Source: Rhodosorus marinus
Taxonomy: Eukaryota; Rhodophyta; Stylonematophyceae; Stylonematales; Stylonemataceae
Direction of reading: 5' to 3'
Length of the DNA: 64,000 nucleotides
NCBI GenBank assembly: GCA_029953675.1
Contig: JAMWBK010000002.1
Location: 2,108,001-2,172,000, forward strand
Part shown: one piece after another, positions 52,977-64,000 of the stretch
Layout: the number at the start of each line of letters is the position of its first letter
Numbering within the stretch: position 1 is the first letter of the stretch
Made by a program: the position numbers and the translations under genes
Notes under the pieces: model-generated
Seen by the model: only the letters and a program-made list of their open reading frames with translations
Databases searched by the model: none
Told to the model about the DNA's origin: nothing

Positions 52977-55373
52977 ATGGGGAGGGAGAAGAAGAAAGGT
53001 GTTTCTGGGAATGCCGCGAATTATATCACCAGGGCGAAAGCTCTGCGAAAGCTTCAACTCAGCCTGGCAGATTTCCGGCGGCTTTGTATTCTGAAGGGTA
53101 CGTTGATGCTGAATGTGCCTGTCTGGTTCTGATAGGGTTTTTTAGTCTCTTCCTGAAGAGCTCTGTTTTTTGTTTCGGGTTGTGTTCCTTGTCTTCCTAC
53201 TGTGCAGGGATCTATCCTAGGGAGCCAAAGAAAAAGTTCGACGGTGTGACGAAGACCTACTACCTTACGAAAGATATACAGTTCCTGCTACATGAACCGT
53301 TACTTGGAAAGATTCGAGAAATTCGGGCATATCGTCAGAAGATCAAGCGTGCGCGAGCAAAAAAAGAACAGGGAACGCTCAAAACTCTTTTGAGAAACAA
53401 ACCGACGTATAAAATAGATCATATTGTGCGCGAGAGGTAACTTAGTCCAACAGCCAAATCACCAAAGGGGTGTCAATCTTATCGCGTGGTCTATGGATTT
53501 CCAAACTGTAGGTACCCTACATTCTCTGACGCCCTTCGGGACATGGACGACGCATTGAGCCTTGTGCACATGTTCCAACATCTCCCAAGCGAAAAATCGA
53601 TAAAACCACACCGAATTCAAAACTGCGAGAGGCTAGCGAAGGAATTTCAAAACTATGTTGCAACAACAGGCAGTTTGGATAAGGTCTTCGTTTCTGTTAA
53701 GGGTATCTACTACTCCGCGAGGGTACGTTTCTGCTCATAGCAGCATTGCAATATCGATACTGTGCTCTGAGAGGACAAAGTCAAAATCCTTCGTAAATCC
53801 ATAGATCGGAGGAGAAAGAACTGTGTGGGTAGAACCACATCGATTTACTCAAGAGCTGCCGACGGATGTTGACTACCGCGTGATGCTGACCTTTCTAGAG
53901 TTCTACGAGTGCCTCCTGAGCTTCGTTAACTACAGGCTGTACACTACGAATGGTAAGGTCCTCCTCATACAAATGAAATCCTCTTCGTATGCCTGGGGCG
54001 GGCCGGTGACACTGGAATTGAATTTCTTTCGAAAATTCTAGGGATGCCGTATCCACCGAAAATGGACCGAACCGAGGGCAAGGTAGATCAGCCGGACGTG
54101 GAGGCAGGCAGAGCTAAGCATGTCCAAGAGAATATCGCCGAGATTTTGAAGAAGCAAGAAGCGGATGAAGATGACGAGGATAACTCGGAGAATGATGACG
54201 AGGAAGAACTGAAGATGGAGGGAGAGGTTACCCAGCAATCGAACGACGGAACTGGCGGCAAAGAGGTAATTTGATAGGCATTGTCCGGCTTCCTCGTGCC
54301 AGTTGCGTGAATCGGAAGGCCTGAAGATTCACTATTCTTCGGATTTATGCCGGTTGACAGATTCTTGTTTTTAGCGGACTGAAAGTGTTCTTGGGGCGAG
54401 AAACACCTGTTTCTGCGCTGGTGTTTGTGCTCAGGGCGCAAGGGGCAAAGGTATGGTGCCTTGAATACTTACTGGTTCTGAGACCACAAGTGATTGGCCA
54501 TTGAGCTCGCTGGATTGTGGATTTCATTACCGTTGGACTAGGTTGGATGGGACGGTGAAAATTCTCCGCTCTCTAGTGACGAACCTGGACTGACTCACTG
54601 GGTGATAGATCGACCAGCAATTCCTGGGAAAAGGCGAATGGACCTGGAATACGTTCAACCACAATGGGTGTTCGACTCCGTAAACAACAGCACCTTGCTG
54701 CCGGTAGGCATGCCCGACAAACTGCCGTTAGGGTTGAAGCGAGCTGTTAAACGTGAGAAGTCAAATCTCCCTCTCCTCTTCGCAGACCGCAATTTACGGG
54801 ATTGGTGTGACTCTCCCTCCTCACCTTAGCCCGTTCGTTGATGACGAGGCAGAAGGCTACGTGCCGAAGTATAAGGCGTACCTGCAGCGACTGAGGGAGG
54901 GCGACTCTGAGTTGTTCAAGGAGAGTGCGGTTGCGGTGAATGATGACTCTGACGAGGACGTGGACGATTTGGAGAACGCCGATGAAAACTCTGAGGCAGA
55001 AGAGGAAGAATCCGAAAATGAGGATGGGTCTGGTGGTAGTGAGGACGAGGATGAGGATGATGAGATGGAGGAGGACCTTTCCAAAGATATGGCTGAGACG
55101 AAGGAGGAAGGAGAGAAGGTGAGTTCAACGTATATTCAATTCCACGCAAGAAAGCGAAGGTTTGCTACCAACGAGACCAATTCTGGCAATTTGCAGGAAT
55201 CTGAGGAGCTAGCCAAGCTTATGATGTCAAGGAAGAAGCGCAACCTTTATGAACGAATGGTTCATGGAAAGAATCGGAAATCTGAGGAAGTGCGGAAGCT
55301 GGAAGAGAGAAGAGAGGAAATCGAAACGAAGAAAGCTAAGAAGCGCAGGACTCGATCCGAGACGAAGTCGTGA
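52977..55373 (+). CDS. PES1: Pescadillo homologue (PES1/Nop7)
   Basis: A nucleolar protein of the PeBoW/Nop7 complex needed for 27S pre-rRNA processing and 60S subunit assembly. Proposed exons: 52977-53097, 53208-53436, 53512-53722, 53805-53952, 54042-54265, 54361-54450, 54542-54703, 54786-55118 and 55197-55373, giving 564 residues. The N-terminus matches the family nearly word for word (Asn-Tyr-Ile-Thr-Arg-Ala-Lys-Ala, then [14 protein letters not shown]). Exon 3 has [10 protein letters not shown] and Val-Lys-Gly-Ile-Tyr-Tyr. Exons 6-7 carry the BRCT domain (Phe-Ser-Gly-Leu-Lys-Val-Phe-Leu, Thr-His-Trp-Val-Ile-Asp-Arg-Pro, Pro-Gln-Trp-Val-Phe-Asp-Ser-Val-Asn). Exon 8 starts the Leu-Pro-Pro-His-Leu-Ser-Pro-Phe block and an acidic tract. 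The last intron (78 nt) is in frame with no stop. Confidence 0.95.
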
Positions 55374-56850
55374 AAAAATTTTGACTAACCATGAGAGACA
55401 CGGCATGAACGGACGATTACGGCAGAGGCCCTCTCTGACTCTGTACTGACTAGAGTTTGTAATTGGAAATAAACTAACAAGGTGTGGGTGGTAGAATCTC
55501 ATCGGCCCAACAATGAACCTGTGGATCACCACGCGGATAAGATCCCAGACTATAGGATAATGTTTCCGCGGAAGCAAACTTTTCGGTACCCCGCAAAAAT
55601 GCGTCGACAAGGATGCTGCGCACGGAAGCAGCCCCCCCACCGGGCTTGTTCGTCCATGTACGAGTTGACAACGGCATACAAATTCAAACAAAAAACCGAA
55701 TGTCCCAGGACCTGTGTCCCATCGGAAGCTTCTCACTAACTGCAAGCCCTGCAACCACCCCGGATCCAATCCCCAAATCTCATTATTAATTTCCTACCCC
55801 CCTTTCGAACAACCGCGTTTTTCAATAAACACATAGTAGGCGGAATTATTTCCATTAAAACTATACGAGGATGCAGAATATACGAAAACTTATATGCGCT
55901 CCTTCACATTTTCTGGAAAAAAGCTTTCCTAAGCTGCTTTAAACGTTGTTTTTAGGTTTTTACATTATTTTGTATTACAATTTATTTGAATAATATTATT
56001 TTAAGAGGATGTTTTAGAAATCGGAGTAATTACCCCCCTTACCTTGGACGCTGCTAGATTTAAGTCCAATCTCAAGAAGAATCTAGAGGGGTTCATATAT
56101 TCCCATAGTCAGCTTTTCTGACTAAAATTCGTGAAAATCATCAATCACATCCTTTCATGAAGGGGAGTAAAAGACAGCAAATCAGAACTTTTCCATTCGA
56201 AGAGGACCTCAATATAGGGGTAAAAGTTAGTTCATCTATGGACTATCAATGGCTACAGGGGTAGTAAAAATACTCATGTTTAAGTTCATAAGAAATTTTA
56301 TTGTAAATGGATAAAACTGGAAACCCTTTGAAACGAAGCGGTAAAGCGGGGGCATTCTTTTTTTTGTCATTTTAGAGGGCAATGAGTTTTGAAGATGTGC
56401 TGGAGATGTGGGTGCGGAGGGTGAGGGTTAGGAATGGTGGAGAGAGGGGGGCGGCAGGAGGTGTGGGGGAGGGGAGGAGGTTGGTGTGTGGGAGGAATAG
56501 GAAGGGGATGAAGACGAAGGGAGGTGAGCAAAGTTTATGTATAAATAGTAAATCAATTGGTAAGGGTTAGATTGGGTGTGTGAATCTTTTAAGGATTACA
56601 TCTAGAGACTCTGTTGTGAGGTGGTTTTTTTTGGGGGGGTGGTGGATAGTGGAGGAAAGGGAAAGTTGACGCTAGAATAACTTTGGAGTGTATGAATCTT
56701 TTGTTCCTGGAGTTCTTGTGGTAAGAATTTGGAAATTTTTTTGGTGTTTTGTGGGAGGATAGAAGCTTAGAGTTTCGTTAAGTCGTGTTCGAGTGGCGGG
56801 TTTCTTTTTCAAGGGACAGTTTGATCTTATGAGTTGAGCGGCTTCGTGTT
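55374..56850. other. AT-rich spacer, then G-rich leader of NOT1
   Basis: Positions 55780-56360 are AT-rich with no gene. From about 56380 to 56830 the plus strand is G-rich and C-poor (runs such as GGAGGTGTGGGGGAGG), as upstream of the other genes. The 62-codon ORF at 56382-56570 is made of this G-rich DNA and is probably not coding. Confidence 0.45.
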
Positions 56851-56852
56851 GC

Positions 56853-59800
56853 GTGTTTCTTCTTGGTCAATTAAAAGTTGCCCGTGGAGTGTTGCCACTC
56901 ATCGACAGAGCACAGTTTTCTCTCGAAGTCGCTAAGAGGCGAACTTTTCGGGAAGCGGCGAAAGAAATTCACAACGTTGGGACTAATGGCCCAGGATCTC
57001 AATGGTGTCCTTGTCACTTTTGGTTGCGGCGAAAACAGCAACTGGGACTAGTGTAGGAAGCGGACAAGACGTAAATAGTTCGACACGGAGGAGTTCTGAA
57101 GGGATTTCCCTGTCGAAATCGGAGAAAGTTGAAGGGGTTCGACACGACAAGGCTTCGGAGGAGTTCTCGCAACCCCTTTCAACTAACAACAAAGGTCTAG
57201 AAACAGGAAATGTACGTTTGGAAGCAATACTTCAATCTGCTATCGCTCCAGGTCCTGATCAACACCATGCTTCGAAACCATGTTTTCTGACGCTATTTTG
57301 TCTTTCCTTGGCGATGGTCTTTCCAATCTCTTAGAAGAAGCTGGAAGCTGGTAGTATTCTTGACAAGGGAACTGTTGGGGACAGCGAAATCGCGCTGGGT
57401 TTTGCCCTTCAACCGCTTGAGCGCTTCAACTCTGTTCTGAGGCGTGTTGAGAGTGATCCCCACGTCGAAAACCCGGAGTCAAACTTCTACCTGCACCCAG
57501 AAGATATACTCAGGGACCTAGATTGTATCATGGGCAATGAGATACAGTTGAAGCAGCTGTTGTCAAGAGCTCAGCCTCTAAATGAGGAATCGATTGGGAG
57601 GTGCCTGAGTACTATTGCCTTGCGGTTCGAGAACAGTGAAGGTCGAAGCGAGGCAGATGTTCTTTCCAGTCAGGGAGTGTACGAGCTACTGTTGTCAAAC
57701 GTTTTGTTCTTGAATAACAGCGCCGCACTTTCAGAAGTGGACATAAGGAAACTGCCGAAGTTCAACATTGAATCTTTCGTAAAGACGATCGTTGAGTTGA
57801 AGCCAAAGCTGGACTGGAATGAAGTCATCCTAGGTGTGGACTCAGATGACACTCTGCTGGATAGCCCCGTTGGATTTGACGTCATCAGCGAAGCATATGG
57901 CCATGCGACGAAGGTAAGGGGACTTGAAGCGGAAACCGACTTGACCGACCGAGGCTAACTCTCCCCTCGTGCTGTATGGGTCGTCAGAAATTGATACCTG
58001 CGAGGTTGCTGCTTGGAACATGGCAAAATCGAAGAACCCAATATGCATTGTTGAGTGCGGCAGTGAAGATGGAAGGCCGGAGACTGACCTGGGAGAACCT
58101 GAATACAGTGGTTGTGGATTGGAAACCTCCCTCAACCACAGACTCCTCCACTGTAGTGAAGATGTGGAGCACTCTTCCGCTCGTGAAGGCTTTGATAGAT
58201 CTCCAAACGGAGCTAGGGCAGGCCAAAAAAGCGGAAGTACGGTCGTATTTCGAAGCTGCGTTTCAGGATTGTCCAGAGCATGTCTGTGTTGTACGTCTTA
58301 ACCAAGCGATCCTTTTATCGTTGCTACTTCAGCGGGCCTTACCGACGTACAAATTTTTTTGTTGGTGTGCAATTTGCAGGCAATTGCTAGTGTGACGACC
58401 AAGGACCCTGCTTTCCAGAAAGACTTGCTGGCCCAGGCGATACGAGGATACTTGATGACCAGTCCGTATCATTCGTTGGTGCTCAAGAAGATCTGGGAGG
58501 TTCAACCCGGGTTCATATTTTCCGCGCTCTTGCTCATGTGGAACAAAAACGATCCTTCCACTCTCGGAAAAATTTCGGATATTCTCAAGGAGCTGAAAAT
58601 GCTGGAACGATTTCTTAATGAAATTGGAAATTTCGCCCTCGCTCTGGATCTTGCCGTCCTCTCCGCTCAAAGAGAATTCCTGAACTTGGAGAAATGGCTA
58701 ACGGACAAGATAAAGAAGCACGGTAGGTCGTTCGTCGACGCCTGCATTTCGTATCTTGACGAGAGAACCAACACTTTGCAAGGAGATAAGCTTCGGACGG
58801 AGGAGGCAATAGTGTTCTTGAAGTGCCTGAACACGTGCATGGAGAACCGAACAATACCCAGAGACCGATTGAATGACTTGGAACGACTCTACAAGACGTA
58901 TACGGAACGCGATAATAGAAGAACTCCCGCGGACCTGAGTATTGGCATGAGAGCAGACGTCACTAGGCCAGGAGCTCAGCTAGGTCCCCCGACAGGCGTT
59001 GGTAAGACAAGTTTGCGTCGCGCTGCAGCTCGCCATGAGGACCACTATCCTAACGTTTCCTGTGAAATTACAGAAGCCGGGTTTGAACCATCGAATGGTC
59101 AGTTTTTCGATACGATGATAGACGAGGAAGCGAACGCGTACTTTTCCAAAGTCTATGCAGGCAGCATTACAATAGAGGAGGCTGTGAGACTGCTGCTGAG
59201 ATTCAAAGCCTCGCATAATCCAAGGGAGGTGGAAATCTTCAACTGCATGATTCACAATCTTCTGGACGAGTACCGGTTTTTTCCGCAGTACCCACTTCCA
59301 GAACTGCAAACTACGGGAAAGCTGTTCGGAGCGTTGGTTCGGCATCAAGTTTTCTCAACCTTTCAGAGTTTACGCATAGCTTTATGGTATGTTTCGGAGC
59401 AGCCTCTGAAAAAGATAGCCGTGTCTAAACTAGCGTTCCGTTGCCCATGCAGGTGTGTTCAAGACGCGTTGCGGAAAACGCCACCGGGGAAGCTGACCAT
59501 GTTCGGCCTATACGCACTTGAGCAATTTAAAAATCGCCTGCCCGAGTGGCCGGAGTACTCAAAGCAACTGATTCAGATCGAGAACTTGCGCAGACGCGCC
59601 CCAGATCTCGTTACGTACATAGAGGAATTCTTGAAGAACAGTGAGACCTCGCAGGGCGTGGGTTCCTCTAGCGCACCTGCGGATCCTGTTGAAGTGGACC
59701 CCAAGGAGACTGTCGTTGACAGACCTGAGGAGCAGAAGCGGGCTGCACCACCAGCGGAAGCTTTTGCACCAGTACCTGTAAGTGGAGGGCTTGCGAACCC

Positions 59801-62800
59801 CTGCAACAATGCGGGCTTGATGCTGATTTCAGAATATGTTTGCATTCAATAGGAACCGGATGAAGGTGTCAAGGACAGGATTCACTTCATCTTCAACAAT
59901 CTGACAGCGCAGAATATTGATCAGAAGGCAAAAGAGCTGAAAGATGCAGTCCCCGTTCAGTACTATCCATACCTGACGAAGTATATAGTGGAAAGGAGAG
60001 CTGCGATAGAACCCAACTTTCACACACTCTACGTTGGTCTAATGGAATCGTACAACAAAAGGGATACGAAGCTTTTGCCGATGGTGCTGGCGAAGTCCTA
60101 CGACAACGTCCGGGCGCTTCTCGCGAGCGACAAGATCCGAACGAATTCCGCGGAGAGCTCGTCTGAGCGTGGGGCGTTGAAGAACCTAGGAACCTGGATA
60201 GGAGGCCTAACTTTGGGAAGGAACAAGCCAATTCTCGCGAAGGACATTGATCTGAAGGAGCTCATTCTCGAGGCCTATTCCGGGGGAATGTTGATTGCTG
60301 CAATTCCGTTCACCTGCAAGGTTCTTGACGCATGTGCGAATTCAAAGATCTTCCGCCCTCCGAATCCGTGGGTTACGGCCATTCTGGGATTGCTAAGGGA
60401 GCTCGATCTACTGCCAGATCTCAAGATGAACCTGAAGTTCGAAATTGAGGTTTTGTGCAAGAACATCAACGTGGACCTGAAGGACGTCAAGTCCTCGGAG
60501 GTTCTGAAGACCCGGAGACAACCACAGAAGGTTGACAATCCCGACTTCACTTTGAAAAAAGTAGCACAACATACTCCGGCGACCAGCGCTTCTCCACAGG
60601 CAGTCGACGGGCGATCTTCGCCCGTCCTCGAGATGCCAGCTCAGCTACCGTCACCGACGTTGACGATACCTGGTGCTGGAGCGCGCCTCGCCGGGATGTC
60701 GGATGAAGGAGACGCCCTTGGCGGACTCTCGTCGCTATCTTTGGCTGCGCCTGCTGTACCTACACCGCTTCACTCAATTCAGGTAAGCTGTTTATCGCTT
60801 CATTGTTTTACAGGTTTGACCCACAAATCGCTGAATTCAACCACTCGGAATAGGCTGCCGGAGTGGCATCTGCCCTTAATGCTCCGATCACGGACACCTC
60901 GAGTAGTGGAGCCGTGATACCCGCGCGTTACGTTGTTGTGAACCCAAAGCTGACGCTGTTCCAGAACTATCCGCGGCTTAAGGCGTAAGGGGCTCTTTCT
61001 CTATTCGGCATGTTCTCGATACTTCGCTAAGCCTTGGTTCGTTTCGTTGCTGCAATTCTGTAGACTTTTGCCTTTAGCGATTGACCGTGCAGTCCGAGAA
61101 ACAACGAAGCCAGCGGTGCAAAGGAATTGCAAAATTGCTTGTATCACGACGATGGAACTGATTCTGAAGGATTTCGCGTTGGAGAACGATATTAACAAGA
61201 TTCGCAAGGCTGCGCATCAGATGGTTGAACGTCTTGTTGGCGCTTTGGCTCTGGTGACTTGCAAGGAGCCGCTAAGGAATTCTGTTAGCAACCACCTTAA
61301 GTTACTGCTGACCCAGTCCGGCGTGGACCAGGACAGTCTCGAGCAAACAGTGAACGTGGTCACAGCGGAAAACCTGGAAGTCTGCTGCAGAATCATTGAA
61401 ATCGCGGGAATGCAGAGGGCAGCGAAGGAGATCGACGAGATGCTTGCGTCGAGTTTTCAACAGAAACGGCAAAACCAACAAGCGCAAGGTTCCTATGGTT
61501 CGTATCCTGAGACATATACAGGATCAATACCCGTCTACGACGATTTCGTGATTCCGTCACCAGCAGCTGGTAAGCTTGAGCAACTGCCACCAGGAAATCT
61601 TCCTCCTCTTCTGTCCGCTAAGTAAGACCGTTGTCTCGTGTCACAGCATTTGCCTCTGGAGCGACCTCACCACCTCTTCCAACGGCAAGTCCGCCTGTAC
61701 CCCGACAACCATCCCCAATGTCTCCTCTAGTTGGAGTGAAGGCCATTGGGAAGAGTTTTTCAATGCCGACTGGGCCCATCGGAAAGGCGCCAAATGTTCA
61801 GCAGCCAGCCGCGCCTATTCAGATGGCGCAACCAGATGCGTCGTTTGCAACGCAGCAGGTTTTGGAGCGGTTCAACAGTATCTATCCGATGCTCCTTTCA
61901 GCTATTCAGATCAACAACCCTACAGATCCTGAGATGCATAGACTGTGGATGCAGATTCCCAGCTGGGTGCAGAGGGCGGCGAACATCGAAGAGGCTGCCA
62001 TAGCTGTGGCGCAGAAAAGCTTCCAGCGCTTGTTTGAGGGAGATTCAAACTTGCACAGAGAGATACACGTGTTGTTGCTCGGGGCACTAAAGGACATTTG
62101 CCCGAGGTTGTCGAAGGACTTTGTCACTTGGCTGGCATATTCGGATGAACCACGCAAGTACGACCGGGAGTGCGCGCTAGCGCTGATGAAGCCGAAGAAC
62201 TTGCTTAGCATGCCGGACTATGACTCAAGTTTGGCAGGGGCAATTGAGAGTGGTAGGGACGCACTAGCTCTAGACTTCGCCTCATACCTTGTGCGTCGGT
62301 GCATGATCGAGGAGGCGTTATTGACACCGCCGGATTTGACAAGCACTCTTGACGCTCTGCAGAAGGCTGGCTCCAGACCTGATCCGCCGATGACGTCATC
62401 CGCCCCCGAGGGCTTGGCGGCGCTTGTGGACACCGCTCGGAGGCAAGGAATCAAGCCCGTGTTGGTGATTTCGCAAGTTCCGAGTGAGTCGTGGGAACAG
62501 TTCATGACCGTCCTGGATGAGTGGAACGTGTAAGAACTCAGCGCAAACTTTACCCAAACAATCAACTTTTAATCGATTACTAATCTAAGATTTTGTTCGT
62601 GCTCTCGCTGCCCTCGTTCTATTGCTTCAATTCAGGGTTTTCGCAAAAGGTGTCACAACGGATCATAGCAACAGGAGTGCCTTCCTGCAACTCAGGCTGG
62701 GAAAGCTCCTCGAGTCTTCTGAAGGAAAGGAAAAGTTCTATCGCCTAGGAATGGATATTGCGATGGAGAACGTGGCTCGGCAGTTGAGCATCAGAGACAT

Positions 62801-64000
62801 GGACGAAGGAGCAGAGTCCAGGTCGGCATCCGCTTACTCCAGCGTTGACTCGTTCTGCCAGCTTGTCTCGACGCTGGTAATGATGGGCGGCAACGGTTCT
62901 GCAGCGCTGGATCTGGTCCTCAGCGAGCTCTGCGAGAAGCTGAAAGCAGCGCACTCGACGTCTGCGACTGTTGATACGAGGCCATATTTTCGGTTCTTCA
63001 ACAACTTAATGGTTGAGTTTTGCGGGACCGGGACGAGCTCGAATGAGTTGCGGAACGCAGAAGGCACCGAGGTATCCGTGAGAATTATTTTCGCGCTAGC
63101 TCTTGGGTCTGTCAAACCTCAGGTGCTGCCCGAGTTTGCCTTCGCCTGGTTGGAGCTTATTTCCAGCAAAGAATTCATGCCGAAGATTCTTGAGTCGAAG
63201 GAGGCCATGTGGTCGATTTTCGAGGGGTTACTCGTGGACTTGCTGAGCTTTTTAAATCCTTACCTGAGGGGAACAACGCTGACGGACAGTATCAGAAGCC
63301 TGTATGAAGGCACTCTTCGCATGATGCTCGTGCTGATCCACGATTTTCCTGAGTTTTTATGCTCGTACTACCTGAGTTTCTGCGACGTGATTCCTTCGAA
63401 CTGTATCCAGTTGAGGAACTTGATCCTGTCCGCAGTTCCACGGTCAATGCGGCTTTCCGACCCGTTTACTCACGGTCTGAAATTGGACAAACTACCGGAA
63501 ATGTTGATCCCTCCGAACGTGCTCTCAGATTACACGGCCGCGCTAAATAAGAGCAACCTGAAGAATTCTCTGGACCAGTATCTGGATATGAGAGCTCCTC
63601 CGTCGGTAAGTAGAGGATCTACAATTGCTTGAGTTTGAGGAAATGGTGGTTGGCACAATCTAACAGGTTTGCATATTTTTGGTGTTCTCTGATCGATTCT
63701 ACAGATCCTATTGGACATACGTAATCGGTTGCAGCTTCCTGCAAGTGAAGTATCAGGTGCGGGGACGAAGTACAACATTCCGGCTATCAATGCGCTGGTA
63801 TTCTATGTTGGACAACTTGCTGTGGGTCGGCCGATCGAGGGTACACCACATACAGAGTTGTTGCAGCACCTTGTAACTGACCTTGATTCGGAGGGCCGGT
63901 ATTATGTCTTGAACGCCGTTGCAAACCAGTTGAGGTTTCCAAACTACCATACGCACTACTTCAACAGGGTGCTACTGTATCTGTTCGCCGAGGCGAAGCA
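56853..64000 (+). CDS. NOT1: CCR4-NOT complex scaffold subunit NOT1 (3' partial)
   Basis: The scaffold of the CCR4-NOT deadenylase in mRNA turnover. Exons with good splice sites: 57335-57913, 57988-58290, 58380-59386, 59453-59777, 59853-60782, 60854-60984, 61064-61569, 61647-62529, 62636-63605, then 63705 past the window end. Homologous blocks in order: Pro-Gly-Phe-Ile-Phe-Ser-Ala-Leu-Leu and Lys-Trp-Leu-Thr-Asp-Lys-Ile (near 58510 and 58690); the MIF4G/CAF1-binding domain with Glu-Pro-Asn-Phe-His-Thr-Leu-Tyr, Lys-Asn-Leu-Gly-Thr-Trp-Ile-Gly and Lys-Phe-Glu-Ile-Glu-Val-Leu-Cys (59.9-60.5 kb); Tyr-Val-Val-Val-Asn-Pro-Lys-Leu (60.9 kb); the DUF3819 part (61.1 kb); the NOT1 C-terminal domain with Glu-Gly-Arg-Tyr-Tyr-Val-Leu-Asn-Ala and His-Thr-His-Tyr-Phe (63.9 kb). 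The N-terminal exons (56853-57334) are uncertain: a Lys-Glu-Ile-His-Asn-Val segment near 56965 and the ATG at 57002 are both candidates. Confidence 0.93.

Noticed and set aside
56382-56570. 62-codon ORF upstream of NOT1 as its first exon
   Set aside because: Its sequence is a product of the G-rich leader (Arg/Gly/Glu only). It has no NOT1 resemblance and no GT donor clearly in phase.

Overview
This window is nuclear DNA of a eukaryote, most likely a photosynthetic one. The genes carry many short GT-AG introns (38 to about 400 nt) and encode eukaryote-only machinery: the CCR4-NOT scaffold NOT1, the ribosome-biogenesis factor Pescadillo and a TRF4/5-type poly(A) polymerase. Three other genes point to a plastid: a CSP41-like protein, a Rubisco-methyltransferase-like SET protein and a PPR protein. 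The CSP41-like precursor begins Met-Ala-Phe-Val with no signal peptide in front. A phenylalanine near the N-terminus is typical of red-algal and glaucophyte transit peptides, so a red alga is my best guess. That rests on one gene and no search.

Layout. (1) 1-9.4 kb: the first 19 codons of a secreted or membrane protein leave the left edge on the minus strand. They are followed by gene-poor DNA with a 36-bp minisatellite, a cluster of palindromic GTCCGA/TCGGAC motifs, a broken Ty3/gypsy pol and old LINE pieces. (2) 9.75-11.4 kb: a six-exon CSP41-like gene (minus). (3) 12-29.3 kb: about 17 kb of interleaved, inverted and nested fragments of a non-LTR retrotransposon. Its fragments show an N-terminal region, a reverse transcriptase, a zinc knuckle, a restriction-like endonuclease and an AATAAA-containing 3' end with an (ATC)n tail. 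A second, diverged subfamily lies at 27.8-29.2 kb. (4) 30.2-35.2 kb: a GH31 glycosidase (plus) converging on a PPR gene (minus). (5) 35.2-45.3 kb: sparse DNA with one ZIP metal transporter, an internally deleted Ty1/copia element with paired LTRs and a 5-bp target duplication, and a ZIP pseudogene whose tail belongs to a dispersed repeat. (6) 45.3-64 kb: a gene-dense block with a non-canonical poly(A) polymerase, a SET protein, an unknown 88-aa gene, an AsmA/TamB-like membrane protein, Pescadillo and most of NOT1, which runs off the right edge.

Splice models for seven multi-exon genes were joined by hand using phase and family homology. In each case the total coding length is an exact multiple of three. 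NOT1's first exons remain unresolved.

Genes are housekeeping in character and not organised as a pathway. The RNA-linked ones (NOT1, TRF4/5, Pescadillo, CSP41, PPR) probably neighbour each other by chance. The most unusual features are the self-targeting behaviour of the LINE family, an intron that is almost entirely a foldback inverted repeat, and the ZIP-tail repeat.
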